From: Oerskovia sp042887685
Lineage (GTDB): Bacteria > Actinomycetota > Actinomycetes > Actinomycetales > Cellulomonadaceae
Length of the DNA: 64,000 nt
Reading direction: 5' to 3'
Assembly (NCBI RefSeq): GCF_042887685.1
Contig: NZ_JBHVOS010000006.1
Location: 117,693-181,692, forward strand
In this document: one piece after another, positions 33,960-43,245 of the stretch
Position numbering within the stretch: the first letter of the stretch is position 1
How the letters are laid out: each line of letters opens with the position of its first letter
Made by a program: the position numbers and the translations under genes
The notes under the pieces: model-generated
Database searches by the model: none
Told to the model about the DNA's origin: nothing
Seen by the model: the letters and a program-made list of their open reading frames with translations, nothing else

Positions 33960-34762
33960 CCGACCAGACGACGGCCGGCCCGGTCGCCTCGGACCCCGCC
34001 GCACCGGCCCCGACCGACGGAGCCGCCCCCGCGTGGCGCCGGGTCGCGTCGCAGACGGCGTTCGAGACGCGCATGATCCTGCGCAACGGCGAGCAGCTGC
34101 TCGTGACGATCATCCTGCCCGTGATGCTGCTCGTCGGGCTCGCCCGCACGTCCTTCATCGACCTCGACACGCAGGGGTACTCGCGCATCGACTTCGTGAC
34201 CCCGGGCGTCCTCGCGCTCGCCGTCATGTCGACGGCGTTCACGTCGCAGGCCATCGCGACGGCCTTCGACCGCCGCAACGGCGTCCTGCGGCTGCTGTCC
34301 ACCACGCCGCTGGGGCGAGGGGGCCTGCTCGCGGGGAAGATCCTCGGGGTGCTCGCGGTCGAGGTGGTCCAGGTGGTCGTGCTCGGCGGCGTCGCGCTCG
34401 CGCTCGGCTGGTCCCCGGACCCAGCGGGCATCCTGCCCGCGCTGCTCGCGGTCCTGCTCGGCACCGCGGCGTTCACGAGCCTCGCGCTCCTGCTGGCGGG
34501 GACCCTGCGCGCCGAGGGCGTGCTCGCGGTCGCGAACCTCCTGCTGGTCCTGCTGACCGTCGCGGGCGGCGTGCTCGTCCCCGCGGCCCAGCTCCCCGGC
34601 GCGCTCGAGCAGGTCGCGCTGCTGCTCCCGTCGGGTGCGCTCGGCGAGGCCATGCGCGGCGCCCTGCTCCTCGGCGAGGTGCCCGCGTTCTCGGTGGTCG
34701 TGCTGCTCGGCTGGACCGCGGCCCTCGGCTGGGGTGCGGGCAAGCTGTTCCGCTGGCACTGA
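33956..34762 (+). CDS. ABC-2 type permease
   Basis: The 268-residue membrane protein has about six helices in the ABC-2 fold, starting after a disordered N-terminus (IILRNGEQLLVTIILPVMLLVGLA) and ending near LLGWTAALGWGAGKLFRW. It forms the channel for the ATPase upstream; the ATGA overlap couples their translation. The conserved pairing next to sufR and before ctaA supports a single functional unit. Confidence 0.88.
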   Translation: MTDQTTAGPVASDPAAPAPTDGAAPAWRRVASQTAFETRMILRNGEQLLVTIILPVMLLVGLARTSFIDLDTQGYSRIDFVTPGVLALAVMSTAFTSQAIATAFDRRNGVLRLLSTTPLGRGGLLAGKILGVLAVEVVQVVVLGGVALALGWSPDPAGILPALLAVLLGTAAFTSLALLLAGTLRAEGVLAVANLLLVLLTVAGGVLVPAAQLPGALEQVALLLPSGALGEAMRGALLLGEVPAFSVVVLLGWTAALGWGAGKLFRWH

Positions 34763-34787
34763 GGAGCAGCCGGTACCGGGACGCGCC

Positions 34788-35618
34788 TCAGGCGCCTGCC
34801 CACGCTCCTGCGGCCTCGGCGGCCGTGGCGGGCAGGCGGAGCCACTCCAGCACGCTGGACCAGGCCTTCTCGTCGATCGACGTGCCCGTGCACTCGAAGG
34901 ACAGGACGGTGCTGGTCCGCATCGCCACCCCGGAGTAGCTCGTGCGCGTGGTCGCCCGAGCCAGGACCCGGCTCCGGACGGGCGATCCTGAGCGCTCGAC
35001 GGTCCATTCCTGGGTCGCGACGTTCGTGCCCTTGCGCGGTTCGGTCCGCTCCTCCCCGAACACGAGCGACTCCGACTCCGCGGACACGTTCTTCGCTCCC
35101 CGCTCGGCCGCGAGGACGTCCCGCAGGACGCTGAACGAGGCGTCCCGCGCGGCACCCGGGACGTCGTCCGTCGGGCCGTCCGTCGGGGCGGCGACCGTGG
35201 TGCTGGACAGGGCGCACCGCCCGTTCGAGCTCAGGACGGTCCACCCGTCGCGGGCCGTGAACCGGTGGGACGCCGAGAAGCCCTTCGGCTGGAGCACCAT
35301 GATCGGCGTGTGGGTGTCGACCAGCGCCTGGCGCACCTCCTCGGGGTCCGGCACGTACTCGTCGGGGTCGTCCGCAGGTCCTGTCACGGCGGGCGGTTCC
35401 TCGGCCCCGTTCCCCGCTCCGTCCGCGGCGGTCGAGGTCGGGCCCGGCACCGGGCTCTCGGGGGCCTCGCTCGCCGCGCCACGGTCGGTCTCCGGCGCGG
35501 TGCTCGGACCGGACGGCGACCCGCCTCCCGACGTGCAACCCGTCAGGAGGAGCAGGGTCACGGCGGTCGCGAGCAGCCGGCTGGGTCGAAGGGCGACGGA
35601 CGGACGGTGAGCGACCAT
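34788..35618 (-). CDS. Lipoprotein of unknown function between the ABC and ctaA genes
   Basis: The 276-residue product has a signal peptide with lipobox LLTGC, a Ser/Pro/Gly/Glu-rich linker of about 60 residues, then a domain of about 190 residues. Two cysteines in the domain (NGRCALS and FECTGT) could pair. I recognise no family. It reads against its neighbours and is an insertion compared with the mycobacterial ABC-ABC-ctaA order. The ATG at 35618 has a purine-rich AGGGGG site and a good promoter upstream. Confidence 0.78.
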   Translation of the reverse strand: MVAHRPSVALRPSRLLATAVTLLLLTGCTSGGGSPSGPSTAPETDRGAASEAPESPVPGPTSTAADGAGNGAEEPPAVTGPADDPDEYVPDPEEVRQALVDTHTPIMVLQPKGFSASHRFTARDGWTVLSSNGRCALSSTTVAAPTDGPTDDVPGAARDASFSVLRDVLAAERGAKNVSAESESLVFGEERTEPRKGTNVATQEWTVERSGSPVRSRVLARATTRTSYSGVAMRTSTVLSFECTGTSIDEKAWSSVLEWLRLPATAAEAAGAWAGA

Positions 35619-35642
35619 GGAACCCCCTGGCAGTCGAGAAAG

Positions 35643-35670
35643 AGTCTGGTCAGAGTATCGACCGTGTCAA
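35643..35670 (-). promoter_or_regulatory. Promoter of the 34788 lipoprotein
   Basis: TTGACA (35670-35665), a perfect -35, is followed after 16 bp by CAGACT (35648-35643). The leader would be about 20 nt. Confidence 0.45.
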
Positions 35671-35786
35671 GAACTCGCCTTCCCAGAGGTTCGCGCCGCG
35701 GGTCGGCGCCCGTGATCGGGACCGATCCGGGTCAACGTCACACCCGGACCCCGCCCAGCGAGTCAAGACGCCCCCGCCCGCGCGGC

Positions 35787-35792
35787 TACCTT
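35787..35792 (+). promoter_or_regulatory. -10 of ctaA, leaderless type
   Basis: TACCTT lies 6 nt upstream of the GTG at 35799. Confidence 0.45.
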
Positions 35793-35798
35793 TGGACG

Positions 35799-36737
35799 GT
35801 GAGCAGCGCAGAACTCGCCCCGGTACCCACGTCCCCCGCCTGGTACGCGAAGGTCGACCGCTTCCGCCGCTGGACCCGACCGGTCCTCGTCGCGAACCTC
35901 GTCGGCCAGATCGGCATCATCGTGACGGGCGGTGCGGTGCGCCTCACGGGCTCGGGCCTCGGCTGCTCGACGTGGCCCTTGTGCGAGCCCGGCAGCTTCA
36001 CGCCCGAGTTCCACTCCGCGATGTCGATCCACCCGATCATCGAGTTCGGCAACCGCACGCTCACGGGCGTGCTGGGCGTCATCGCGGTCGCGCTCCTCGT
36101 GCTCGTGTGGACGGACACCTCGCGCTCGTCCTCCTACCGGCGCCTCGGCTGGGCGCCGCTCGGTGGCGTCGCGGCGCAGGCCGTGATCGGCGGGATCACG
36201 GTGCTGCTGCACCTGCACCCCGCGGTCGTCGGGTTCCACTTCCTCGTCTCGGCAGCGCTCGTGTGGGTCTCGGCCTACCTGCTCTACCGCCACGGCGAGG
36301 GTGACAAGGCGCCCGTCGCCGTCGTCGACGCGAGCACGCGCGTCGTCGGCCGCGTGCTCGCAGCGCTCTCGGTGCCGCTCCTCGTCCTGGGGGTCCTGGC
36401 CACGGGTTCGGGACCGCACGGGGGCGACGACGAGGTCGCGTACCGCTTCGCCCTCGACCCGGCGCTCATCAGCAAGGTCCACGCGGCCTCGGTGTGGCTG
36501 TTCCTGATCGTGCTCGTCGTGCTCGCGGTCCGGGTGCTCCGGCAGGCGGACGCACCTGCCCGCGCCCGCAAGGCCGTCGTCGTGCTGATCGTCGTGACCC
36601 TGCTGCAAGGCCTCATCGGCTACGTGCAGTACTTCACGGGACTGCCCGAGGTCCTGGTCGCGGCGCACATGCTGGGCGCGGGTCTGCTCATCACGTCGCT
36701 CACCTGGACGCTGCTCTCGTTCCGCGTCCGCGACTGA
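35799..36737 (+). CDS. ctaA: Heme A synthase (CtaA/COX15)
   Basis: Oxidises heme O to heme A for aa3 oxidase. The 312-residue protein has eight predicted helices with heme-ligand histidines: SIHPIIEFGNR, LHLHPAVVGFHF, SKVHAASVW and AAHMLGAGL. The Cys pair in GLGCSTWPLCEPGSF on the first external loop is the conserved disulfide of this group. It begins with a short N-terminal tail; GTG 35799 lies 6 nt after TACCTT. Its position beyond sufR and the ABC pair matches mycobacterial Rv1456c. Confidence 0.95.
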   Translation: MSSAELAPVPTSPAWYAKVDRFRRWTRPVLVANLVGQIGIIVTGGAVRLTGSGLGCSTWPLCEPGSFTPEFHSAMSIHPIIEFGNRTLTGVLGVIAVALLVLVWTDTSRSSSYRRLGWAPLGGVAAQAVIGGITVLLHLHPAVVGFHFLVSAALVWVSAYLLYRHGEGDKAPVAVVDASTRVVGRVLAALSVPLLVLGVLATGSGPHGGDDEVAYRFALDPALISKVHAASVWLFLIVLVVLAVRVLRQADAPARARKAVVVLIVVTLLQGLIGYVQYFTGLPEVLVAAHMLGAGLLITSLTWTLLSFRVRD

Positions 36738-36765
36738 AACGCTCGACCGTCGTCCACGGCGGGCG

Positions 36766-36803
36766 AGACGGGCCACCGTCCCCTCGGGGACGGTGGCCCG
36801 TCT
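36766..36803 (+). terminator. Terminator after ctaA
   Basis: Arms 36766-36782 and 36787-36803 give a perfect 17-bp stem (AGACGGGCCACCGTCCC on the left) with a 4-nt loop. It lies 28 bp after the ctaA stop. Confidence 0.8.
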
Positions 36804-36884
36804 GCGTCCCGGTAGCCCCCAGGGGTCCTCGACAGCCCCCGGTAGTCCCAGGAGCCCTCGGTGGCCGCCGGCGCGGCAGAGCCG

Positions 36885-36911
36885 TGACAGCGCACTGACA
36901 CCGGCGTGACA
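36885..36911 (+). promoter_or_regulatory. Three TGACA direct repeats at 11-bp period upstream of the DrrAB-like genes
   Basis: TGACA occurs at 36885, 36896 and 36907, exactly one helical turn apart, 45 bp before the start codon. SARP/AfsR and OmpR/PhoP-type regulators bind direct repeats with this period. The next gene cluster includes a SARP regulator. Confidence 0.5.
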
Positions 36912-36955
36912 GACACCTCCCGGAGACTGGGTCCATCAGCCACCAGGAGGAATCC

Positions 36956-37981
36956 ATGACCCACGAATGGGCGGTCGAGGCGCACGGCCTCGTCAAGACG
37001 TTCGGCGACAACCGGGCGGTCGACGGCGTCGACCTGAGCATCCGCACCGGCTCGGTGTACGGCGTGCTCGGCCCGAACGGCGCCGGCAAGACCACCACCA
37101 TCAGCATGCTCGCGACGCTCCTGCGGCCCGATGCGGGCGAGGCCCGGGTCTTCGGGCACGACGTCGTCCGCGAGGCGCAGGTCGTGCGCCAGCTCATCGG
37201 CGTCACGGGTCAGTACGCCTCGGTCGACGAGACGCTGAGCGCGACCGAGAACCTCGTGATCTTCTCGCGCCTGCTCGGCCTGGGCCGGGCCGAGGCGCGG
37301 CGCAAGGCCGCCGAGCTCCTCGAGACGTTCGGCCTGACCGAGGCCGCCACGCGCCCCCTGAAGAACTTCTCGGGCGGCATGCGCCGTCGTCTGGACCTCG
37401 CGGCGAGCCTGATCGCCCAGCCGCCGCTGATCTTCCTCGACGAGCCCACGACGGGCCTCGACCCGCGCACCCGTGCGCAGATGTGGGACACGATCCGCGA
37501 GCTCGTCGCGACGGGGTCGACGGTCGTGCTCACGACGCAGTACCTCGACGAGGCCGACCAGCTCGCGGACCGGATCGCGGTCATCGACCGCGGACGCGTC
37601 GTCGCGGAGGGCACGGCCGACGAGCTCAAGGACGCGGTGGGCAACCAGTCGCTCCAGCTCGGCCTGGTCGCGGCCGCAGACCTGGGGTCGGCTCTCGACA
37701 TCGTCGAGACGACGTTCGGCGTGCCCGCGACCACGTCCCCCGAGGCGCGGCGCATCACCGTCCCGGTGACGGGCCCCGACGAGGTCACCGACCTCCTGGT
37801 CCGGCTGCGCGAGGCCCGCATCGCGGTCGACTCGATCAGCATGGACAAGCCGAGCCTCGACGAGGTCTTCCTGACCCTCACGGGCCACGGCGTCGCCGCC
37901 GAGGAGGACCCCACGGGCGCGTCCGCCACGGGCGACGCCACCCGCGCCACCACCAGCACGCGAGAGGAAGCCCTGCGATGA
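36956..37981 (+). CDS. DrrA-like ABC exporter ATPase
   Basis: The 341-residue ATPase has Walker A GPNGAGKTTT, signature FSGGMRRRLDL, Walker B IFLDEPTTGLDPRTR and a switch region LTTQYLDEADQLAD. The SGGMRRRLDLA and TTQYLDEADQ motifs are those of DrrA-type daunorubicin-resistance ATPases; the last 100 residues form the DrrA C-terminal domain ending in a disordered Ala/Thr tail. It has an excellent ribosome site (AGGAGGAA). Its permease partner overlaps its stop by 4 nt. The substrate could be a drug, lipid or secondary metabolite. Confidence 0.9.
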   Translation: MTHEWAVEAHGLVKTFGDNRAVDGVDLSIRTGSVYGVLGPNGAGKTTTISMLATLLRPDAGEARVFGHDVVREAQVVRQLIGVTGQYASVDETLSATENLVIFSRLLGLGRAEARRKAAELLETFGLTEAATRPLKNFSGGMRRRLDLAASLIAQPPLIFLDEPTTGLDPRTRAQMWDTIRELVATGSTVVLTTQYLDEADQLADRIAVIDRGRVVAEGTADELKDAVGNQSLQLGLVAAADLGSALDIVETTFGVPATTSPEARRITVPVTGPDEVTDLLVRLREARIAVDSISMDKPSLDEVFLTLTGHGVAAEEDPTGASATGDATRATTSTREEALR

Positions 37982-38811
37982 CCACGACCCTCACCGCTCC
38001 CCGTCAGCAGATCCAGGCCGGCTCCGACCGCAGCCTGTCCAACCGCACGAGCGTCGGCCAGACCGTCCGCAACACGTTCACCATGGCCTACCGCGGGCTC
38101 CTGAAGATCCGCCGGACGCCCGAGCAGCTCGTGGACGTGACGCTCCAGCCCATCCTGTTCACGCTCATGTTCACGTACATCTTCGGCGGCGCGATCGCGG
38201 GCGACGTCGTGAGCTACCTGCCCACGATCATCCCGGGGATCCTCGTGCAGACCGTGATCACGACGTCGGTCGTGACGGGCGTCCAGCTCCGAGAGGACAT
38301 GGACAAGGGCGTGTTCGACCGCTTCCGGTCCCTGCCGATCGCGCGTATCGCGCCGTTGTCGGGCGCGCTGCTCGCGGACACCGTCCGGTACGGCATCGCG
38401 ACGACCCTCACGTTCGCGATGGGCTACGCGATGGGCTACCGCCCCGAGGGCGGCCTGGGGTCGGTCGTCCTGGCGGGCCTGCTCGTGATCGTGTGCTCGT
38501 GGGCCGTGAGCTGGATCTTCGCGTTCTTCGGCGTGATCGCCCGGACGGCGTCGAGCGTCCAGGGGATCTCGATGATCATCCTGTTCCCGCTCACGTTCCT
38601 GTCGAACGCGTTCGTCCAGCCCGACACCATGCCGGGCTGGCTCCAGGGCTTCGTGAACGTCAACCCGGTCTCGCACCTGGTCACCGCGGTGCGCGAGCTG
38701 ACGAACAACGGGGTGCTCGGCGCGGACGCCGTGATCTCGCTCGTCGGCGCGGCGGTCATCGTCGCGGTCTTCGCCCCGCTCACGGTGCGGGCGTACATGC
38801 GCAAGGCCTGA
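37978..38811 (+). CDS. DrrB-like ABC-2 permease
   Basis: The 277-residue protein starts with about 30 polar residues, then six helices of the ABC-2 fold (LFTLMFTYIFGGAIAG and SMIILFPLTFLSNAFVQPDTMPGW are recognisable DrrB-family sequences). It completes the exporter with the ATPase upstream. It ends 63 bp before the convergent SARP gene, with a terminator between. Confidence 0.9.
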   Translation: MTTTLTAPRQQIQAGSDRSLSNRTSVGQTVRNTFTMAYRGLLKIRRTPEQLVDVTLQPILFTLMFTYIFGGAIAGDVVSYLPTIIPGILVQTVITTSVVTGVQLREDMDKGVFDRFRSLPIARIAPLSGALLADTVRYGIATTLTFAMGYAMGYRPEGGLGSVVLAGLLVIVCSWAVSWIFAFFGVIARTASSVQGISMIILFPLTFLSNAFVQPDTMPGWLQGFVNVNPVSHLVTAVRELTNNGVLGADAVISLVGAAVIVAVFAPLTVRAYMRKA

Positions 38812-38827
38812 GCGTCCGCGCTCAGGC

Positions 38828-38875
38828 ACGGACGGGCGGTGCTCCGGCGGATCTCGCGGGGCACCGCCCGTCCGT
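38828..38875. terminator. Bidirectional terminator between DrrB-like and SARP genes
   Basis: ACGGACGGGCGGTGC (38828-38842) pairs perfectly with 38861-38875 around an 18-nt loop that itself holds a small CCG/CGG pair. Confidence 0.7.
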
Positions 38876-41800
38876 CATGCCGTGGACCGGGTCCAGGGGC
38901 CGGTGCGCAGGATCTCCATGACCCGGCGGGGCAGGTCGTCGTGCCCCAGCCGCCCGACGGCGTCGCGCACCTCGTCCACGTGCGCGTCGCCGTGCAGGGT
39001 GCGCGCCCAGGCGACGTGCGCGGGCGTGCGGAGCGAGGGCACGTCCTGACGTGCTCCCATGCGACGCGCGAGCTCGAGGAGGGCGAGCCCGTCGTCGACC
39101 CGGTCGAGCCCCGGGGACGCCCACAGGTACGCCCCGAGCGCGAGAGCGGCCGTGCCGAGGACGGGGTAGTCGACCATGCCGGGTGCGGCGCGGTGACCGG
39201 CGACCATCCGCACCCGCAGCTCCCGGGCCAGCCGTTCGGCCTCGACCGAGGGCAGCGGGTCCGGCCCCCACGGCCCGGTCGTCCCGGGCGCGGGCAGCAG
39301 CATGGTCGACAGCCACCCGGCCGCGAACATCGTGTACCAGGGCGAGCGGCGCGCGGCCCCGCTCCCGACCGCCGCGTTGGCCGCCTCGAGCTCGGCCAGT
39401 GCGCGTGCGTGGTCGCCGCGCGCGACGGCGATCTCGGCCAGCCCGGCATGCCCGATCGAGCGCAGCTCGTGCGCGCTACCGCCGATCCCGGAGGGCACGG
39501 GGTCGTCGTCGGTCTCGACGAGCGCGGTGAACAACGGTTCGGCCTCGGCGACGCGTCCCACGAGCGCGAGGTTGGTCGCCTCGAGCCAGTCGAGCTGGCG
39601 CAGGTCCTCGTCGGCGTGCAGCCGGCCGAGCCCCTCGCGGGCCGTGGCCACCCACTCGAGCGCTCGCGCGGCGTCGCCCTGCTCGCTCGCGAGCTGGGCG
39701 AGGAAGAGGGCCGAGGTCGCGACTCCCCACGTGTCCTGGGTGCGTGTCGCGAACCCGTGCGCGACCGTGACCTGCGCGATCGCCTCGTCGAGGCGTCCGG
39801 CGTTCTCGGAGAGCTGCGCGCTGAGCAGGTGTGCCACGAGTGCGACGAACGGGTCGTCGGACGTGTGGAGCTCAGCCAGCCGCGGACCCATGCCGAGCGG
39901 GTCGCCCGCGTCGGCCAGGAGGTCGGTGAGCGCGCCGGCCCGCGAACCGATGTCGGCGCCGCGGTGCAGGCGCCGCAGCCGTGCCGCGGCCCGGACCCCG
40001 GTCGCCGGGTCGCCGTTGGGCGTCGAGGCCGTGAGCAGGAACAGCACGATGCCCGCCTCGCGCGTGAGCTGCGCGACGGGGGCGTCCGGCGTCCCCCGCA
40101 CGAGCCTGCCCTGCCAGCCCGCGACGACGCGCAGCACGTCACGGCCGAGCGCGACGACCTCGGTGTGCGCCCCGCGCAGCGACCAGTGCAGGCCGAGCGC
40201 GTGGAAGACGGGCAGGACGACGTCGGCGCGGTCGGCCGCGAGCGCCGTGCGCAGCACGTGCAGGAGGTTCTCCTGCTCGACGCGCAGGGCGAGCATCGCG
40301 GGGACCTGCGTGGGTCCTTCGAGGCGCGCGACCTCGCGGCGCGCGAGGTCGACCGCCCAGCGGTAGGTCGCCTCCTGGGCGGTCTCGCGCTCGCCGGCCT
40401 CGTCGAGCGCGAGCGCCCCGAACTCGCGCACGGTCTCGAGCATGCGGTAGCGCGCGGTGCGGCACAGGGGTTCGTCGGTCACGGTCAGGAGGGACTGGTT
40501 GACGAGCGCCTCGACGTCGTCGAGCCCGACGGCGGAGGCCGCCTGGGCGGTCTGCACCCCGAAGCCGTCGGGCAGCAGGGACAGTCGGCGCAGCAGCTCC
40601 TGCTGGGGTGCCGTGAGGAGGTTCCAGCTCCAGTCGATGACGGCGTGCAGGGTCCGGTGGCGGGCGGGGGCGCTGCGGTCGCCCGTGGTGAGCAGCGCGA
40701 AGCGGGCGTCGAGCCGGCGCTCGATCTCCTGGACCGACAGCGTGCGCACGCGCGCCGCGGCGAGCTCGATCGCGAGCGGCAGGCCGTCGAGGTGGGTGCA
40801 GAGCCGGTCGAGGACGTCGTCGGGCAGGTCGGCGCCGGGGCGGGCCGCGAGCGCCCGGGCGCGGAAGAGCTCGACGGCGGGTCCAGCCCCGCCGACCCCG
40901 GTCGTCGCGAGCGGTTCGAGGGGGTGCACCTGCTCGCCGCCGACCTGGAGCGGCGACCGGCTGGTCGTGAGGATCGTGAGCCCGGGCGCCACGGCGAGGA
41001 GCTCGGCGGCCCACCGGGCGGCCTCGTCCACGACGTGCTCGCAGTTGTCGAGCACGAGCAGGGTCTCGGTCTCCCCGAGGCGGTCGGCGACGAGCTCGTG
41101 GACCTCTGCGCGCGCGACCTGGTCGCCGAGGCGCAGGCCGCGCGTGTCCCGGATCTCGAGGGCGGACGTGAGAGCCAGGCCGATGTCCTCGCCCGTGCGC
41201 ACGCTCGCGAGCTCGACGACGGCGACGAGCGGGGTCGTCGTGCTCGCGCGCCGCGCGACCTCCTGGACGACGCGGGTCTTGCCCATGCCGCCGGGCCCGA
41301 GCACCGTGACGAGCCGGGACCGTCCCAGGAGGCCGACGATCGTGACGACGTCGGCCTCGCGGCCGACCAGGGCGTTGGGGGCCGCTCGCAGCCCGAGGGC
41401 CGTCCCGCGGCGGGGCGCGCGGGGTCCGGGTGCGAGGGCACGAACGGAACCCGCAGCCTGCAGGATCCGGGTGTTGAGCGCGACGAGGTCCGCTCGCGGG
41501 TCGGTGCCCAGCTCTGTCGCGAGCCGGGTCCGCAGCACACCGAAGGCCCGCAGGGCGTCGGCGCCGCGTCCCCTCGTAGGCGAGGAGCAGGGCGAGGTAC
41601 GCGTCCTCGTCGAGCGGGGCGCGCTCGACGGCGCGCTCGGCCCACCCGACCGCGGCCTGGTGGTCGCCCGTGGCGAGGAGGGCGTCGAGGAGGGCCCGCT
41701 CCGCCTCGGCCCGGCGGCGCCCGGCCGTCGCGACGAGCTCCTCACCGACCGGACCGTCGACCAGGTCGAGCAGGTCGTCGCCGGGTTCGCCCCGCCACAG

Positions 41801-42196
41801 GTCGAGCGCCGCGCGCGCCGGGTCGACCGCCCCTCGGGGGTCGCCCGCCGCGAGCGCCTGCGTGGCCTCACGGGTGTGATCGCGCGCGACGTCGAGGTCG
41901 CTCTCGGTGAGCAGGGAGTAGCCCCCCGGTCCCGAGACGAGCATCCCCTCGACCAGCGCCGCGCGCGTGCGGGAGACGAGGCTCTGGAGCGCGGCGCGAG
42001 GGTCGGCAGGCTGGGCGTCCGGCCACAGGTCGTCGACCAGCGCGGCGGCGCTCACCGTGCGGCCGCGCGCGAGCACGAGCGCGACGACGAGCGCACGGGC
42101 ACGCGCGCTGGAGGGTGCGACGAGAGTCCCGTCGCGGCTCTCCACGAGCACCGGTCCGAGGACGAGGGCGCGAGGGCGCGGGACCGACGAGGACAC
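38875..42196 (-). pseudogene. Large SARP/BTAD-type regulator with NB-ARC ATPase and TPR domains, interrupted by a frameshift
   Basis: The gene would encode about 1,105 residues. The N-terminal part (42196 to about 41573) is a winged-helix DNA-binding region (ALVLARGRTVSAAALVDDLWP) and the start of the BTAD domain. After a frame change at the C4 run 41570-41573 (GGGG on the coding strand), the second frame carries the end of BTAD (RAFGVLRTRLATELGTDPRADLV), an NB-ARC-like ATPase with Walker A GPGGMGKTRVV and Walker B LLVLDNCEHV, and about 500 residues of TPR-like helices. Removing one G restores YEGRGADALRAFGVL, exactly the expected BTAD sequence. GTG 42196 lies 7 nt after TAGAGT. Either the gene is broken or the read has an extra G. 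Such regulators control secondary metabolism; the adjacent exporter is a likely target. Confidence 0.85.
41570..41573 (-). other. One-base frameshift site in the SARP gene
   Basis: Coding-strand TACGAGGGGACGCGGC has four Gs where three would keep the BTAD frame. Upstream and downstream frames both show strong codon bias and conserved domain sequence right up to this point. Confidence 0.8.
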
Positions 42197-42203
42197 CCGC
42201 CCC

Positions 42204-42209
42204 ACTCTA
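42204..42209 (-). promoter_or_regulatory. -10 of the SARP gene, leaderless type
   Basis: TAGAGT (42209-42204) lies 7 nt before the GTG at 42196. Confidence 0.45.
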
Positions 42210-42356
42210 GTGCGCACGGACCTCGCGCCCGCGAGGTGGGACGAGCCGCCGAGGCGAGCGACGCCGTCGGGCGGGCTCGGAGCAGGCGCTGCCGCCTGGC
42301 GGGCGGCACGGTCCTCCCCCCGTCCCGACCGAGCGCCCGACCGGGAGGCCCGACCT

Positions 42357-42406
42357 TCAAACGAACAGTCTACGTTTACATTCGTAACTTCGGTCTGTAC
42401 GTTTGA
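42357..42406 (+). promoter_or_regulatory. DeoR promoter within an inverted repeat
   Basis: TCAAACGAACAG (42357-42368) and CTGTACGTTTGA (42395-42406) form an inverted repeat with one mismatch in 12. Between and within them lie TTTACA (42375-42380), a 17-bp spacer and TACGTT (42398-42403), 6 nt before the ATG. A regulator bound to both arms would cover the -10, so autorepression by the DeoR protein is likely. Confidence 0.6.
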
Positions 42407-42409
42407 ACG

Positions 42410-43171
42410 ATGGACAGTGCCACCACCAGACAGCAGCGGATCGTCCAGCGGCTCCGCGAGACCGAGCGCGTGGACGTCGCCGACCTGGCCCTCGAGCTCG
42501 ACACCTCCGAGGTCACGGTCCGCCGCGACCTCGACACCCTCGCGGCCGCCGGAGCGCTGCGGCGCGTCCACGGGGGCGCCGTCAGCCTGCTCCTGCGCGG
42601 CGAGGAGCTGCCGTTCGCGCTGCGCGAGATCGAGTCGACCCCGGCCAAGGAGCAGATCGCACGCACGGTCGCGGACCTGCTCAGCGACGGCGAGGCCGTG
42701 ATCGTCGACAGCGGGACCACGGGGCTCGCGATCGCCCGCGCGCTCGTCGGGCGCCGTCTGACGGTCGTGCCCCTGTCGATCCCCGCGGCCCACGTGCTCT
42801 CCGCGAGCGCCTCGACCACCCTCAAGGTCCCCGGCGGCACGTCGCGGTTCGGCGAGGGCTCGCTCGTCGGTCCCCTGGCCGAGGCCTCGTTGCGCTCGCT
42901 GCGCGTGGACACCGCGATCATCAGCTGCTGCGGCCTGTCCGTCGTCGACGGGGTCACCGCCTACGACGACGTCGAGGCGGCGACCAAGCGCGCCGCGATG
43001 GCCAGCGCCCGCCGCACGATCCTCGTCGGGGAGGCCGCGAAGTTCTCCCGCACCGCGCTCGCGGTCGTGTGCCCCCTGACCGACTTCGACGTCCTCGTGA
43101 CCGATCCCGAGGCCCCTGCCGACGCGGTCGCCCAGCTCCGCCAGGCAGGGGTCGACGTCCTCGGCGTCTGA
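42410..43171 (+). CDS. DeoR-family sugar-responsive regulator
   Basis: A 253-residue regulator. The N-terminal HTH (residues 5-60: RQQRIVQRLRETERVDVADLALELDTSEVTVRRDLDTL) and RRVHGGAV are classical DeoR sequences; the C-terminal half is the DeoRC sugar-phosphate-binding domain (IVDSGTTGLAIARAL, DGVTAYDDVEAATKRAM-like segment, VTD near the end). The effector is probably a phosphosugar. ATG 42410 is leaderless and overlapped by a candidate operator. The MFS transporter gene follows 74 bp downstream and is the obvious target. Confidence 0.92.
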   Translation: MDSATTRQQRIVQRLRETERVDVADLALELDTSEVTVRRDLDTLAAAGALRRVHGGAVSLLLRGEELPFALREIESTPAKEQIARTVADLLSDGEAVIVDSGTTGLAIARALVGRRLTVVPLSIPAAHVLSASASTTLKVPGGTSRFGEGSLVGPLAEASLRSLRVDTAIISCCGLSVVDGVTAYDDVEAATKRAAMASARRTILVGEAAKFSRTALAVVCPLTDFDVLVTDPEAPADAVAQLRQAGVDVLGV

Positions 43172-43245
43172 CACCGACGCCCTCCACGCGACCGTCGGCC
43201 CGCACCGCCTCCCACCCGCCCCACGACCCCGAGAGGGCACACCTC

